From Psychrobacter immobilis (lineage in GTDB: Bacteria > Pseudomonadota > Gammaproteobacteria > Pseudomonadales > Moraxellaceae): a DNA stretch of 33,416 nt. Positions 17,132 through 25,735 of the stretch are shown here, in pieces. The first letter of the stretch is position 1; each line of letters starts with the position of its first letter. The stretch lies in the NCBI RefSeq assembly GCF_904846235.1, contig NZ_CAJGZN010000022.1, forward strand, positions 1 to 33,416, given 5' to 3'. The translations under genes and the position numbers were made by a program. The notes under the pieces are model-generated. The model made no database searches. It saw only the letters and a program-made list of their open reading frames with translations, and was not told the DNA's origin.

Positions 17132-18592
17132 CTATGAACCTTGGTCTATACGAACAAGCTTGATAGTGCCATCGGCATCAGTAACGCGGCGATAACGTGT
17201 ATTGCCAGAAGTTGAGGAGCTCACTGATGGTTGAGATGAGTAGCTACTAGGAGCAGTCGTTTGCTGCTGAATCAATTGCCCCATGCGATCGGCAGGTGCA
17301 GGATTTAGGGGTTGGCTGTTTGCAGGCTGGCCGTATTGAGTTTGACTCGGTGCTGCATTACCAACGATGGCGCGATAGAACTTCTGGCCTGCGCGACCGT
17401 CAGCTGGGAAAATACCGCGACTAGTCTGGTATTGTTGGATAGCGGTACGAGTATTGTCTCCGATGATGCCATCTACACCGCCGATATCATAACCTGCGTT
17501 TAACAACGCTTGCTGAATGTCTTTGGCCTGCTGGCGGCTGATACCAGGATCATCTGTCGGCCAAGCAGTGATAAAGTCTGTTTTGCTGCTGTCTTCGCGA
17601 GTGATTAGATCTGATAAGTGTGCGATAGCCAGTGCGTAGTTCTCGGAGGCGTTATAAGAGTAGAAAGTGTCAAAATTTTTGCCCACCAAGAAAGCAGGGC
17701 CTTCCATACCAGCGGGTAATAATAAGCCTGCACTGCTCAAATCATATGGTAGCGGACGGCCATTAGCCAACGTTAGACCTTGGTCGCGCCAGTGGCTTAT
17801 TGACTTTTTGTCTTTACGATTAGATGCGGCCCAAAATCCATCAGGTAGTTTGACTTCATAGCCCCAAGGCTCACCAGTACGATAGCCGCGATTGTCCAAG
17901 AAGTTTGCGGTAGAAGCGAGTGCATCAGGTACGCTATTGACCAAATCACGGCGACCGTCACCGTCGAAGTCTACTGCCAACTCTAAGAAAGTACTCGGCA
18001 TAAACTGCGTCTGTCCAAAAGCACCTGCCCATGATCCTGTCATATCATTAGGTGCGATATCACCGTTTTGCACGATTTTTAGCGCATTGGCGTACTCACC
18101 TTGAAAGTAGCTTTGACGACGATCAAAACAAGATAAGGTCGCTAAAGACTCAAATAATGGTTTTTTACCTAGCGTTTGACCAAAGTTAGATTCTACGCCC
18201 CAGACACCGAGCACGTGTTCAGCTTTTACGCCATAACGCGACTCGATTTGACGTAGAGTCGAGCCCCATTGACGCTTGGCTCGGATACCGTCCTCGACAC
18301 GCTCTTTGTCTACCAATGCTGATAAGTAGTCCCAGACGTCTTTTTGAAACTCTGGCTGGTAGTTGAGTGACTGAATGACACTAGGATCAGGCTGGCTTGG
18401 GCGATAGTTACTAAAAGTATAGCTATCAACACCGCTAAATTTGCTAGAGTTTTTTAGATTGTCTAAGCACTGTTGAAACTCGCTATTGGATAAATCAGGT
18501 GCTGGCGGCTGCGCGGCTTGAGCAGTGGTAGCAAGGCTGATGCCGACAGCAACACTAAGCAGCGACAAAGTAGAAAAAGGAGTCAAACGCAT
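17132..18592 (-). CDS. MltB-type lytic murein transglycosylase with peptidoglycan-binding domain
   Basis: Exported enzyme cleaving glycan strands of peptidoglycan to 1,6-anhydroMurNAc ends, 486 residues. A signal peptide (1-26, ending TAQA) leaves a mature protein without a lipobox cysteine. The SLT_2/MltB domain spans about 35-330, with the catalytic Glu134 in GVESNFG (132-138), GAFGQTQFMPS (190-200) and an EF-hand-like DFDGDGRRD (208-216) as in Slt35/MltB. A PG_binding_1 domain follows at about 352-412 (QQALLNAGYDIGGVDGIIGD region). The tail is a Gln/Ser-rich linker. AGGAT precedes ATG 18592. It faces away from the DUF262 gene. Confidence 0.93.
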   Translation of the reverse strand: MRLTPFSTLSLLSVAVGISLATTAQAAQPPAPDLSNSEFQQCLDNLKNSSKFSGVDSYTFSNYRPSQPDPSVIQSLNYQPEFQKDVWDYLSALVDKERVEDGIRAKRQWGSTLRQIESRYGVKAEHVLGVWGVESNFGQTLGKKPLFESLATLSCFDRRQSYFQGEYANALKIVQNGDIAPNDMTGSWAGAFGQTQFMPSTFLELAVDFDGDGRRDLVNSVPDALASTANFLDNRGYRTGEPWGYEVKLPDGFWAASNRKDKKSISHWRDQGLTLANGRPLPYDLSSAGLLLPAGMEGPAFLVGKNFDTFYSYNASENYALAIAHLSDLITREDSSKTDFITAWPTDDPGISRQQAKDIQQALLNAGYDIGGVDGIIGDNTRTAIQQYQTSRGIFPADGRAGQKFYRAIVGNAAPSQTQYGQPANSQPLNPAPADRMGQLIQQQTTAPSSYSSQPSVSSSTSGNTRYRRVTDADGTIKLVRIDQGS

Positions 18593-18925
18593 GAAAATAT
18601 CCTATAAACGTTAAAATAGTTATCGAAAGGCAAAAAATGATATTAACGTAGAGTAACCAATCTAAACAGTAAAGAAAAGCTGTCGCAGTACCAAGGTTAT
18701 AAATGGTTACGATAAATTGACGCTGCCGTGAGATTAGAAGAGGATTCTTAGCTAAAAAGATTTTTTCAACCAGAAATGCTAGATCAACATGTCAGACTAT
18801 TTTTATCAGCATTGCTATACTGTTATCAGTTCTATATTGCTTACCTTATGAATATGAATAGATTAATCTTAAATTTCACTATTAGAAATAGTTGAGCGCA
18901 CGCTTCGATTCTTTGAGGAAAAAGT
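18593..18925. other. 333-bp divergent intergenic region
   Basis: It lies between the divergent transglycosylase and DUF262/DUF1524 genes. It contains the extended -10 candidate at 18813-18821 on the plus strand. No small ORF, RNA gene or flanking repeat that could mark an insertion boundary was seen. Confidence 0.55.
18813..18821 (+). promoter_or_regulatory. Candidate extended -10 promoter for the DUF262/DUF1524 gene
   Basis: TGCTATACT is an extended -10 with one mismatch in the hexamer. There is no good -35. It lies 105 bp before the start codon. Confidence 0.35.
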
Positions 18926-20641
18926 ATGACCATGAATTTTAATACCACAAATAGTACTTTCCGTCAGTTGTTAGGTAACGGCTTACGTTATAGTGTACCT
19001 CCCTTTCAGCGTGATTATTCATGGGCCGATTTAGAATGGGAAGAGCTGTGGCAAGATATAGAAGCACTGTTTATTGAAGATGCGGAATCTGCACATTATA
19101 TGGGTTATCTGGTACTTCAAACTACAAATAATAAACAGTTTGATATTATTGATGGTCAACAGCGTCTAACCACATTAAGTATTCTAATACTAGCAGGACT
19201 AAGCTTTTTAAAAGATATGATAAGTAATGATGTTGATGCTGATCGTAATAGCCAACGCTTACATCAATTGAAAAACGACTATATTGGTTATACTGATCCA
19301 GTTACTCTTATTGAGACACCAATATTAAAATTGAATAGACACAATGATAAGTATTATCGTAATCACTTAATTACGCTGGATAAGTTACCACAGCGTGGAC
19401 TCCATGCATCTGAGCACAGAATTCGCAAAGCTTTTGATTGGTTCAAAAGTAAGATGAAGCAGAGGTTTGGGATGGAGGAATCTAGTGGTCAGGACTTTGC
19501 TCAATTCCTCGATGACTTAGTAGATAAATTGTTTTTTACGGTTATTACTGTAAATGATGAACTTAATGCCTTCAAAGTATTTGAAACGTTGAATGCGCGA
19601 GGCGTGCGTCTTTCTTCTACTGATTTATTAAAAAATTATCTATTCTCATTAGCTAGTGTTGATGATTTACATGATAGTCAAATCAAACACTTAGAAGAAC
19701 GATGGGAAAGCATTATTACATCATTAGGAAACGAAAGTTTTCCTGAGTTTTTACGAGTGTATTGGAATAGCCGGCATAAACTTATACGTAAAACTGACTT
19801 ATTTAAAACGATTCGTAAGCATATTAGGAATAAAGAAGATGCATTTAGGCTGGTTAAAGAAATTGAGCTATCAGCCGATGCGTATACTGCACTGAAAGAT
19901 ATACAAGATTCTCGATGGTCTGAAGAGTCAAAGCATCTCAAACAATTGACTATGTATAGAGTGAAACAGCCTTTTTCAGTATTGCTTGCAAGTTATGAGA
20001 AATTTTTTGAAATTGATAGAAAAGGATTTCTATCAATTGTACGTGCGATAAGCATACTTTCATTCCGTTATAATGTAATTTGTAATAACCCACCTAATGA
20101 ACAAGAGCGATTTTACAACAAGATAGCGGTTAAGATTGAGTCCAATGAACTGAAATCAGCGCAGTCAGTAATCAAATCTTTAAATGAAATCTATCCTGAA
20201 GATGATGTTTTCAGAAATGCGTTTATCGCTAAACAACTAAAAACTACTGATAATCGTAATAAAAAAATTGTTCGTCACATCTTATGTGAAATTGAAAAAG
20301 TAGTTAGTGGTGTGGCTGTCGATGAAAATAATGAGCAATTTAATATTGAGCATATCTTACCTGAAAACCCCGACGACTCTTGGAATAATATTGAAGATAC
20401 TAAAGTTGACTCAATGACTTATCGACTGGGTAATATGACTTTGCTAGAAACTAGCAGTAATCGTGATGCAGGCAACAAGTCCTATCAAGAAAAACTGATA
20501 ATTTATTCTACAAGCAGTCTGACAATGACTAAAAATTTGCCAGAAAATTATACTAAATGGAATCTGAACAGTATAGATAGCCGTCAAAAACAGCTAGCAA
20601 ATCGTGCAACTAGTATTTGGAAGATATCAGAATTATCCTAA
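18926..20641 (+). CDS. DUF262/DUF1524 GmrSD-like nuclease, probable phage-defence gene
   Basis: 571 residues. The N-terminal DUF262 (GmrS/ParB-like NTPase) domain shows VPPFQRDYSW (24-33), the diagnostic DGQQRLTT (76-83) and FETLNARGVRLSSTDLLKN (219-237). The C-terminal DUF1524 domain is an HNH-type nuclease with IEHILPEN (474-481) and RLGNMTLL (500-507). This order is that of single-chain GmrSD-type IV restriction enzymes, which cut modified phage DNA; SspE has a related layout but acts with phosphorothioation genes, absent here. GAGGAA precedes ATG 18926. The gene is AT-rich (15/60 G+C at 19981-20040) and sits alone between core genes, suggesting transfer. Both motif sets look intact. Its target modification is unknown. 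Confidence 0.9.
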   Translation: MTMNFNTTNSTFRQLLGNGLRYSVPPFQRDYSWADLEWEELWQDIEALFIEDAESAHYMGYLVLQTTNNKQFDIIDGQQRLTTLSILILAGLSFLKDMISNDVDADRNSQRLHQLKNDYIGYTDPVTLIETPILKLNRHNDKYYRNHLITLDKLPQRGLHASEHRIRKAFDWFKSKMKQRFGMEESSGQDFAQFLDDLVDKLFFTVITVNDELNAFKVFETLNARGVRLSSTDLLKNYLFSLASVDDLHDSQIKHLEERWESIITSLGNESFPEFLRVYWNSRHKLIRKTDLFKTIRKHIRNKEDAFRLVKEIELSADAYTALKDIQDSRWSEESKHLKQLTMYRVKQPFSVLLASYEKFFEIDRKGFLSIVRAISILSFRYNVICNNPPNEQERFYNKIAVKIESNELKSAQSVIKSLNEIYPEDDVFRNAFIAKQLKTTDNRNKKIVRHILCEIEKVVSGVAVDENNEQFNIEHILPENPDDSWNNIEDTKVDSMTYRLGNMTLLETSSNRDAGNKSYQEKLIIYSTSSLTMTKNLPENYTKWNLNSIDSRQKQLANRATSIWKISELS

Positions 20642-20679
20642 GCTATAGTAATTTTTAGGTATTTGTATTAGCACTTTTT

Positions 20680-20707
20680 AGAGTTTGTAGAATACTCTAT
20701 AAACTCT
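20680..20707. terminator. Hairpin between convergent genes, possible terminator without a U tract
   Basis: AGAGTTTGTAGA (20680-20691) pairs with TCTATAAACTCT (20696-20707), 12 bp with one G-U pair and a 4-nt loop. It sits between the convergent DUF262 and DUF1499 genes. Neither side has a proper T run after the stem, so it is not a standard intrinsic terminator; it may protect 3' ends. Confidence 0.45.
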
Positions 20708-20738
20708 GAGCACGCTTGGGTTCCAAACTGCCTTACAG

Positions 20739-21455
20739 TTATTTACTTCCCAAAACCCCATCCAACTCTTCAATCAACGCATGAATACGCGCTGCATTTT
20801 TGCCCAAATCGCTTTGTCCAACTCGTGACTTACTGCGAATATCAACCCAGCGCTCGCTATCGTTATCAGCCACACGAATGATCACATCATCTTTGAAGCC
20901 AAACCAAGCAGTCGTCTCTGTTGCTTCGATGATGCCTTTGTCTACATCAATATTGACTAGCTCCCACCCTAAATTTTCTATGGCTTGTTTGGCTGCTTTG
21001 ATCAGTTCAGGCTTCGATTGAGTATAGGTCATTGTCTGCAAATCAGGATAGGCTGTACGTTGTTGTTCAGCCACTTCTGCACCTGCGTACGCTACGGGAT
21101 TCGGTGCATCTGCACGCAGTGGCGCAATCGCGACAAACTCAGGCGGATTCACCAAATCGGTAGAAATATCGTGAATAGGTGGTACATTTTTGGCCGTATT
21201 CATCATGCCAAGCGGGACAGCGATTGCAGCGACAGCAAGTACGGCTGAGGCTAGTGCGCTCCCAATACTGGCTGTATTGCGTTTAAACAATAACTGTATA
21301 GCCAACAATACTAGTGCTGCGATACCAGCAAATAACCCAAATTTAAACCCTGTAAACGCAGTGCCTAATTCTACAACGCCAAACTTGTATAATGGGCCTG
21401 CCAGAGCGACTAGTAGAAAAGCAATTAAACTCATTAGACTGACTATCATTTTCAT
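20739..21455 (-). CDS. DUF1499 family membrane protein
   Basis: 238 residues. Three hydrophobic segments (about 4-25, 36-58 and 64-86) are followed by a DUF1499 domain at about 120-236, with the family's TYPDLQTM-like segment (AYPDLQTMTY, 134-143), IIEATETTAWFGFKDDVIIRV (about 175-195) and SRVGQSDLGKNAARIHALI near the end. Function is not established. GGAG lies 9 bp before ATG 21455. It is 50 bp downstream of the thiopurine methyltransferase gene on the same strand, so the pair may be one transcript. Confidence 0.87.
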   Translation of the reverse strand: MKMIVSLMSLIAFLLVALAGPLYKFGVVELGTAFTGFKFGLFAGIAALVLLAIQLLFKRNTASIGSALASAVLAVAAIAVPLGMMNTAKNVPPIHDISTDLVNPPEFVAIAPLRADAPNPVAYAGAEVAEQQRTAYPDLQTMTYTQSKPELIKAAKQAIENLGWELVNIDVDKGIIEATETTAWFGFKDDVIIRVADNDSERWVDIRSKSRVGQSDLGKNAARIHALIEELDGVLGSK

Positions 21456-21505
21456 TCAGTTTCTCCGTTGCGACTTAGCAGTTTATTAAAGGTTATATGA
21501 GTTTT

Positions 21506-22198
21506 TTATTTACTGCTCAATAGCCAAACCTGTTCTGTGACGGTGATATCAGGTGCAGAGCCTATAGAGGAAGGCACGCTTGCTAGCTCATGGATTTGGT
21601 AGTGAGCGCTATAATACTGCTCTAGTTGGTTGGCATTAATAGAGAAGGGTGGTCCATTCTTTTTACGCTGATCGTAATTTAGCGTGAGTAAAAGCTGCGG
21701 TGTTATTTCATTGTTAGCAACATCGACTTTACTGGTATCGCTACTAAGTTTCCGCACTTGCTCACTATATTTCACACGCATATCGGCTGGCAGAGCGATT
21801 AATGCCGCTTTATCATATACTGCATCAATAGAGCCAATATCTTCAAAAGTCAGTGCAAAGATATCGGCAACCCATAAAGTAATGGTCTGTCCCGACAACT
21901 GGCCTTGATAGTATCTAATCGTTGGGTTGTCTGCCTGTTGATAGACAGTAGGTTCGATGTTTTGCTCAGCAAAAAATGCTTGTACGGCTGTTTCGACCAA
22001 CTCAACGCCCACCACGTCATAGCCTTGCGTCGCTAGCCAAACCATATCAATAGATTTACCACAAAGCGGCACAAAAATGCGGCTACCAGTAGATAGATTT
22101 AGGCGGTTGAAATACTCAGTCAGCAATGGATTAACCATAGATTGATTGAATCCAATGCGACCTTCTTGCCAACGTTTGTGCCAAAACTCAGGGTTCAT
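21506..22198 (-). CDS. tpm: Thiopurine S-methyltransferase
   Basis: SAM-dependent methyltransferase of the TPMT family, which in bacteria methylates thiopurines and inorganic selenium or tellurium species. The 230-residue product has the family's N-terminal FWHKRWQEGRIGFNQ (5-19), the SAM-binding VPLCGKSIDM (43-52), the post-motif GVELVETAVQAFF (64-76), and DAVYDKAALIALPADMR further on. The start is placed at ATG 22198, which has GAGGA 7-8 bp upstream, rather than the in-frame TTG at 22219. Neighbours are DUF1499 downstream and msrA upstream, the latter ending in its own terminator. Confidence 0.92.
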   Translation of the reverse strand: MNPEFWHKRWQEGRIGFNQSMVNPLLTEYFNRLNLSTGSRIFVPLCGKSIDMVWLATQGYDVVGVELVETAVQAFFAEQNIEPTVYQQADNPTIRYYQGQLSGQTITLWVADIFALTFEDIGSIDAVYDKAALIALPADMRVKYSEQVRKLSSDTSKVDVANNEITPQLLLTLNYDQRKKNGPPFSINANQLEQYYSAHYQIHELASVPSSIGSAPDITVTEQVWLLSSK

Positions 22199-22269
22199 GC
22201 TGTCATCCTCTATTTGCAAGTTTCTATATATAAGGTTCTAATCTTTATCTGATATATCTAAGGAATAAA

Positions 22270-22308
22270 TAATAAAAAGCCAAACACCTATAGTATAAGT
22301 GTTTGGCT
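22270..22308 (-). terminator. Intrinsic terminator of msrA
   Basis: On the minus strand a perfect 10-bp stem AGCCAAACAC/GTGTTTGGCT (arms 22299-22308 and 22278-22287), with an 11-nt loop, is followed by TTTTATTATT. It separates msrA from tpm. Confidence 0.88.
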
Positions 22309-22376
22309 GGTATCTAACATTAAGCTAAGAAATCTTTTGAATAAATAATATCTTATTTAATTTAGCGAACCCTCAT

Positions 22377-22898
22377 TTAACTAACCATATACTTGCTAAA
22401 TTCTTTACGCAGTTTGGCAAGCTTTGGCGGTATTGCAAAGTTGCAATAAGCTTGTCCTGGGTTTCTGTTGAAGAAATCTTGATGTGAGTCTTCTGCTTGA
22501 TAGAACTCAACGGCAGGATGTACTTCCGTCACCACATTGACACCCATATCGCGTAACTTGTTAATGGTACGGTCAACGGTCGGTTTTTGACTGTCTTCGG
22601 TATAAAAGACCACGCTGCGATACTGACTACCGACGTCATTGCCTTGACGATCCATCGTGGTGGGATCATGCGTGGCAAAAAAGACATCGAGTATTACTTC
22701 TAACGGGACAATAGACTCATCAAATTCGACTTTGATGACTTCGACATGGCCAGTTGTACCACTACAGACAGCTTCATAATTGGCAGAGACAGCATCGCCG
22801 CCCATGTAGCCTGAGACGACAGATTGCACACCTTTTACCGATAAAAATACAGACTCGGTGCACCAGAAGCAGCCGCCACCTAATACGATCGTTTGCAT
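22377..22898 (-). CDS. msrA: Peptide-methionine (S)-S-oxide reductase
   Basis: Repairs oxidised methionine, reducing the S-sulfoxide epimer in proteins with thioredoxin as electron donor. The 173-residue single-domain protein has the catalytic GCFWC (9-13, nucleophile Cys10), TGHVEV (49-54) and HDPTTMDRQGNDVGSQYRS (77-95), all highly conserved, and a likely resolving Cys152. No signal peptide, so cytosolic. AGGAAAAAATT precedes ATG 22898. It forms its own unit with a terminator and faces away from cmoA. Confidence 0.97.
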   Translation of the reverse strand: MQTIVLGGGCFWCTESVFLSVKGVQSVVSGYMGGDAVSANYEAVCSGTTGHVEVIKVEFDESIVPLEVILDVFFATHDPTTMDRQGNDVGSQYRSVVFYTEDSQKPTVDRTINKLRDMGVNVVTEVHPAVEFYQAEDSHQDFFNRNPGQAYCNFAIPPKLAKLRKEFSKYMVS

Positions 22899-23049
22899 AA
22901 TTTTTTCCTATTATTATAAATATGGGTTAAGCGCTATATTTGGTAGTGATGCTCTCGTTTTTCAATGCTTCTTTCAAACGTCTCATTACCCTTGGCACTA
23001 TTTATTCAGCTTAGCAGGCAAGCCAAAGGCGGTAAGTAACAAACAGTAA

Positions 23050-23058
23050 TGTTATAAT
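23050..23058 (+). promoter_or_regulatory. cmoA: Candidate extended -10 promoter for cmoA
   Basis: TGTTATAAT is a perfect extended -10. It implies transcription starting near 23065 and a leader of about 95 nt. The -35 is weak. Confidence 0.5.
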
Positions 23059-23158
23059 GGGCTTTTGCTATCTTACTTAGTTTTTAACTGATAATGACAA
23101 GCAAAACTACCAAGCAAAATTCACCAAGTAATTCTTAATTTCAGTTCTATTCTAAAAA

Positions 23159-23956
23159 ATGAGTCGTCCCATGAGCCAATCCCAGCCTGCTATCAAACAT
23201 GACACCCTATTTGATAAACCGTTTACTACGCCACTGGATAAGGCCGCACGCTTTTCATTTGATGAGCAAGTGGTGGCTTGTTTTCCTGACATGATTCGCC
23301 GCAGTGTACCCGGTTATGGGCAGGTACTGGCGATGCTGCCTATATTCGCCCGTCGTCATTGCAAGTATCGTCAGCAGAGCGATAGCGGTCAACGTGTTAG
23401 TCGTGTTTATGACTTGGGCTGCTCACTGGGTGCAGCCAGCATGACGCTAGCTGGTGAGTTCGACTCACAAGACTTACAGATTAAAGCAATTGATATTTCG
23501 CCTGCGATGACGACCGAGGCGACCACGCTACTGAGTGAGAATTATCCTAAGCATGACATCGAAGTGATCACAGCAGATATCCGCGATATTGAGCTTGAGC
23601 CGTGCGATATGGTAATTTTGAACTTGACATTACAATTTTTGCCAGCTGCTGATAGGGTAGCAGTATTAGAGAAAATTTATGCGGCATTGAGCGAAGGTGG
23701 CATATTGGTACTGACTGAAAAAACCCATGCATTTGATGAGCAGTATGATGCGTGGTTGGTTGAGCGTTATTATGACTTTAAGCGTGCCAATGGTTATACC
23801 GAAATGGAGATTAGCGGCAAGCGCAATGCACTAGAAAATGTGCTGATTACTGACACATTAGATGAGCATCATGCACGGTTAGATCAAGTTGGCTTTAAAC
23901 GTCATCTGACATGGTTTCAGTTTTTAAATTTTGTCTCCATTGTAGCGTTTAAATAG
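23159..23956 (+). CDS. cmoA: Carboxy-S-adenosyl-L-methionine synthase
   Basis: Converts SAM and prephenate into carboxy-SAM, the donor used by CmoB to make 5-oxyacetyl-uridine at tRNA position 34. 265 residues; landmarks are [20 protein letters not shown] (34-53), the SAM-binding DLGCSLGA (85-92), IDISPAMT and LNLTLQFLP. The start is not fixed: neither ATG 23159 nor the in-frame ATG 23171 has a clear ribosome site. cmoB lies downstream but separated by an unrelated AT-rich gene, whereas cmoA and cmoB are normally adjacent. Confidence 0.95.
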   Translation: MSRPMSQSQPAIKHDTLFDKPFTTPLDKAARFSFDEQVVACFPDMIRRSVPGYGQVLAMLPIFARRHCKYRQQSDSGQRVSRVYDLGCSLGAASMTLAGEFDSQDLQIKAIDISPAMTTEATTLLSENYPKHDIEVITADIRDIELEPCDMVILNLTLQFLPAADRVAVLEKIYAALSEGGILVLTEKTHAFDEQYDAWLVERYYDFKRANGYTEMEISGKRNALENVLITDTLDEHHARLDQVGFKRHLTWFQFLNFVSIVAFK

Positions 23957-23987
23957 GATTTACTTTGGGAGCGAACAAGGTGTTCAT

Positions 23988-24551
23988 ATGATTCCGTCTA
24001 TAGTTGAACAAAATATTCATCAAGTGTTAATAAAAAAAATGAGCGTACAATCATTTGAGCAATGGTTATATGAAGATGATGTATTAGAGTCTAGCAACCC
24101 TGATTTGTATCTTGAACTGATTTCATTTAATTATAGTTCTGAAGATAATTTTTATTACCGTTTTTATGATAGTTTTGCGAAATACGTCCATTTTTATAAA
24201 TTTGAAGCTGACCGAATAAAAGAATATCTAAACTCAATTATTGATAGAGATGGAAATTGTAGTAATGCGATTTGGGTGATGTATGAGTTATATTGTAAGG
24301 GTTATGGTTTTCTCGGCAAGCTAGGAATTATATACGGGTTCTGCCTAGTAGACTACGAAACTTCGGAATCTAACCATAATATAGATACTATCTTAGATAA
24401 GTTGTATCCCGAGATTATTGATGATGCTAAAAATGTACGGAACTGGTTAGAAGAAGGCAAAGTTGTTTTCAAAAGTCAGGACAATGGTTATGGTGTTTTT
24501 GAATACGACGATCTTCGTAGTGAAACGGAAATTCTGCAAGGAAATGCGTAG
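23988..24551 (+). CDS. Unknown AT-rich gene inserted between cmoA and cmoB, immunity-protein-like
   Basis: 187 residues, acidic (many Asp/Glu), rich in Tyr, Phe and Trp, no signal or membrane segment. Residues 17-42 (SVQSFEQWLYEDD, then a Leu/Tyr-rich stretch leading to ELISFNY) resemble the opening seen in many small immunity-type proteins of polymorphic toxin systems, but this is from memory and no family is claimed. G+C is low: 16/60 and 20/60 in two 60-base samples (23988-24047, 24061-24120), against 28/60 in cmoA (23461-23520). It starts 31 bp after cmoA behind AAGGTG and shares its direction, so it could be read from the cmoA promoter. No toxin partner is visible. Confidence 0.75.
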   Translation: MIPSIVEQNIHQVLIKKMSVQSFEQWLYEDDVLESSNPDLYLELISFNYSSEDNFYYRFYDSFAKYVHFYKFEADRIKEYLNSIIDRDGNCSNAIWVMYELYCKGYGFLGKLGIIYGFCLVDYETSESNHNIDTILDKLYPEIIDDAKNVRNWLEEGKVVFKSQDNGYGVFEYDDLRSETEILQGNA

Positions 24552-24654
24552 TTCACGAATTTCAAAGAGTTTACATATTAAAACTTATCTTTCTTTATTT
24601 TAACCCTTTTAATTTTATTCATTTGAATATTAATCAATACGGTAACCTGCTTTT

Positions 24655-25701
24655 ATGCTCAACGACACTATCATCAACGCAGAACGCGAATTATATTTAA
24701 CCCTGCTAGAGCTGGCACAGCAGCAGCCGAGCGCTTATGAATGGCTCAAGCAATTACCAACATGGCTAGGTGACATAAAAGACAAAGCCAACTATGCGCA
24801 CGCGCCTGCCTACCAAGCGTCAGTCGCTCGTTTGCCAAACTTAGCTGTCAATAACGTCGATCTAAACAGCGATACATTGACGATTGAGGCATATCTAAAT
24901 GAGTCTCAGCGCAAACAAACAACAGCACTATTAAAGCAGTTGATGCCGTGGCGTAAAGGCCCATTTCAGATTGGCGGTCAAATCGGCGATGATGAGTCAG
25001 GTATTCAGATCGATACCGAGTGGCATAGTGATTGGAAATGGAAACGCGTTGCGCCGCATTTAAGTAGATTAGATGGTCGCCGCGTATTGGATGTGGGTGG
25101 TGGCTCTGGTTATCATGGCTGGCGCATGGCAGGGGCTGGCGCGGATACGGTTATTATTATTGATCCGTCATGTTTGTTTTATCATCAATTTATGGCGATT
25201 CGTCATTTCGTTGGTGCCGCAGACGCTAGTGATACAGGTAGCTATCGGACGCATTATATTCCTGTACCGCTTGAAGCATTACCTGAGCACAGTCAGCTGT
25301 TTGATACTGTATTTAGCATGGGAGTGCTGTACCACCGCCAGTCACCGTTTGAGCATTTACAACAGCTTAAAGGGCAGTTAGTCAAAGGTGGTGAGTTGGT
25401 ACTTGAGACGTTGGTCATTGAAGGTGATGCCAATACTGTACTGGTGCCGCATGACCGCTACGCGCAGATGAATAATGTCTATTTCTTGCCATCGGTGGCG
25501 GCATTAATTGGCTGGTTAGAGAAAGCAGGGTTTTCAGATGTGCGCTGCGTCGATGTGGCAGTCACCTCGACTAAAGAACAACGACAAACCGAATGGATGA
25601 CTTATCATTCGTTAGCAGACTTCTTAGATCCTAATGATTCTACTAAGACCGTCGAAGGATATCCTGCTCCCATGCGCGCGACTTTGATTGCCAAAAAGTA
25701 G
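24655..25701 (+). CDS. cmoB: tRNA U34 carboxymethyltransferase
   Basis: Transfers the carboxymethyl group from carboxy-SAM to 5-hydroxyuridine at tRNA wobble position 34. 348 residues; after an N-terminal domain with PWRKGPFQI (98-106) and IDTEWHSDWKWKR (119-131) comes the methyltransferase domain with VLDVGGGSGYHGWRM (144-158), FSMGVLYHR and the LETLVIEGD region, all typical of CmoB. The ribosome site at 24655 is weak. The 103-bp gap from the preceding inserted gene is AT-rich. DUF1176 begins 34 bp downstream. Confidence 0.96.
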   Translation: MLNDTIINAERELYLTLLELAQQQPSAYEWLKQLPTWLGDIKDKANYAHAPAYQASVARLPNLAVNNVDLNSDTLTIEAYLNESQRKQTTALLKQLMPWRKGPFQIGGQIGDDESGIQIDTEWHSDWKWKRVAPHLSRLDGRRVLDVGGGSGYHGWRMAGAGADTVIIIDPSCLFYHQFMAIRHFVGAADASDTGSYRTHYIPVPLEALPEHSQLFDTVFSMGVLYHRQSPFEHLQQLKGQLVKGGELVLETLVIEGDANTVLVPHDRYAQMNNVYFLPSVAALIGWLEKAGFSDVRCVDVAVTSTKEQRQTEWMTYHSLADFLDPNDSTKTVEGYPAPMRATLIAKK

Positions 25702-25735
25702 CATTGATGGTGGTAGCTAATATAAGGAAAGCATT

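Noticed and set aside
18926..22898. Multi-gene defence island around the DUF262/DUF1524 gene
   Set aside because: The following genes (DUF1499, tpm, msrA) are on the opposite strand and are ordinary chromosomal genes; no second defence gene was seen nearby.
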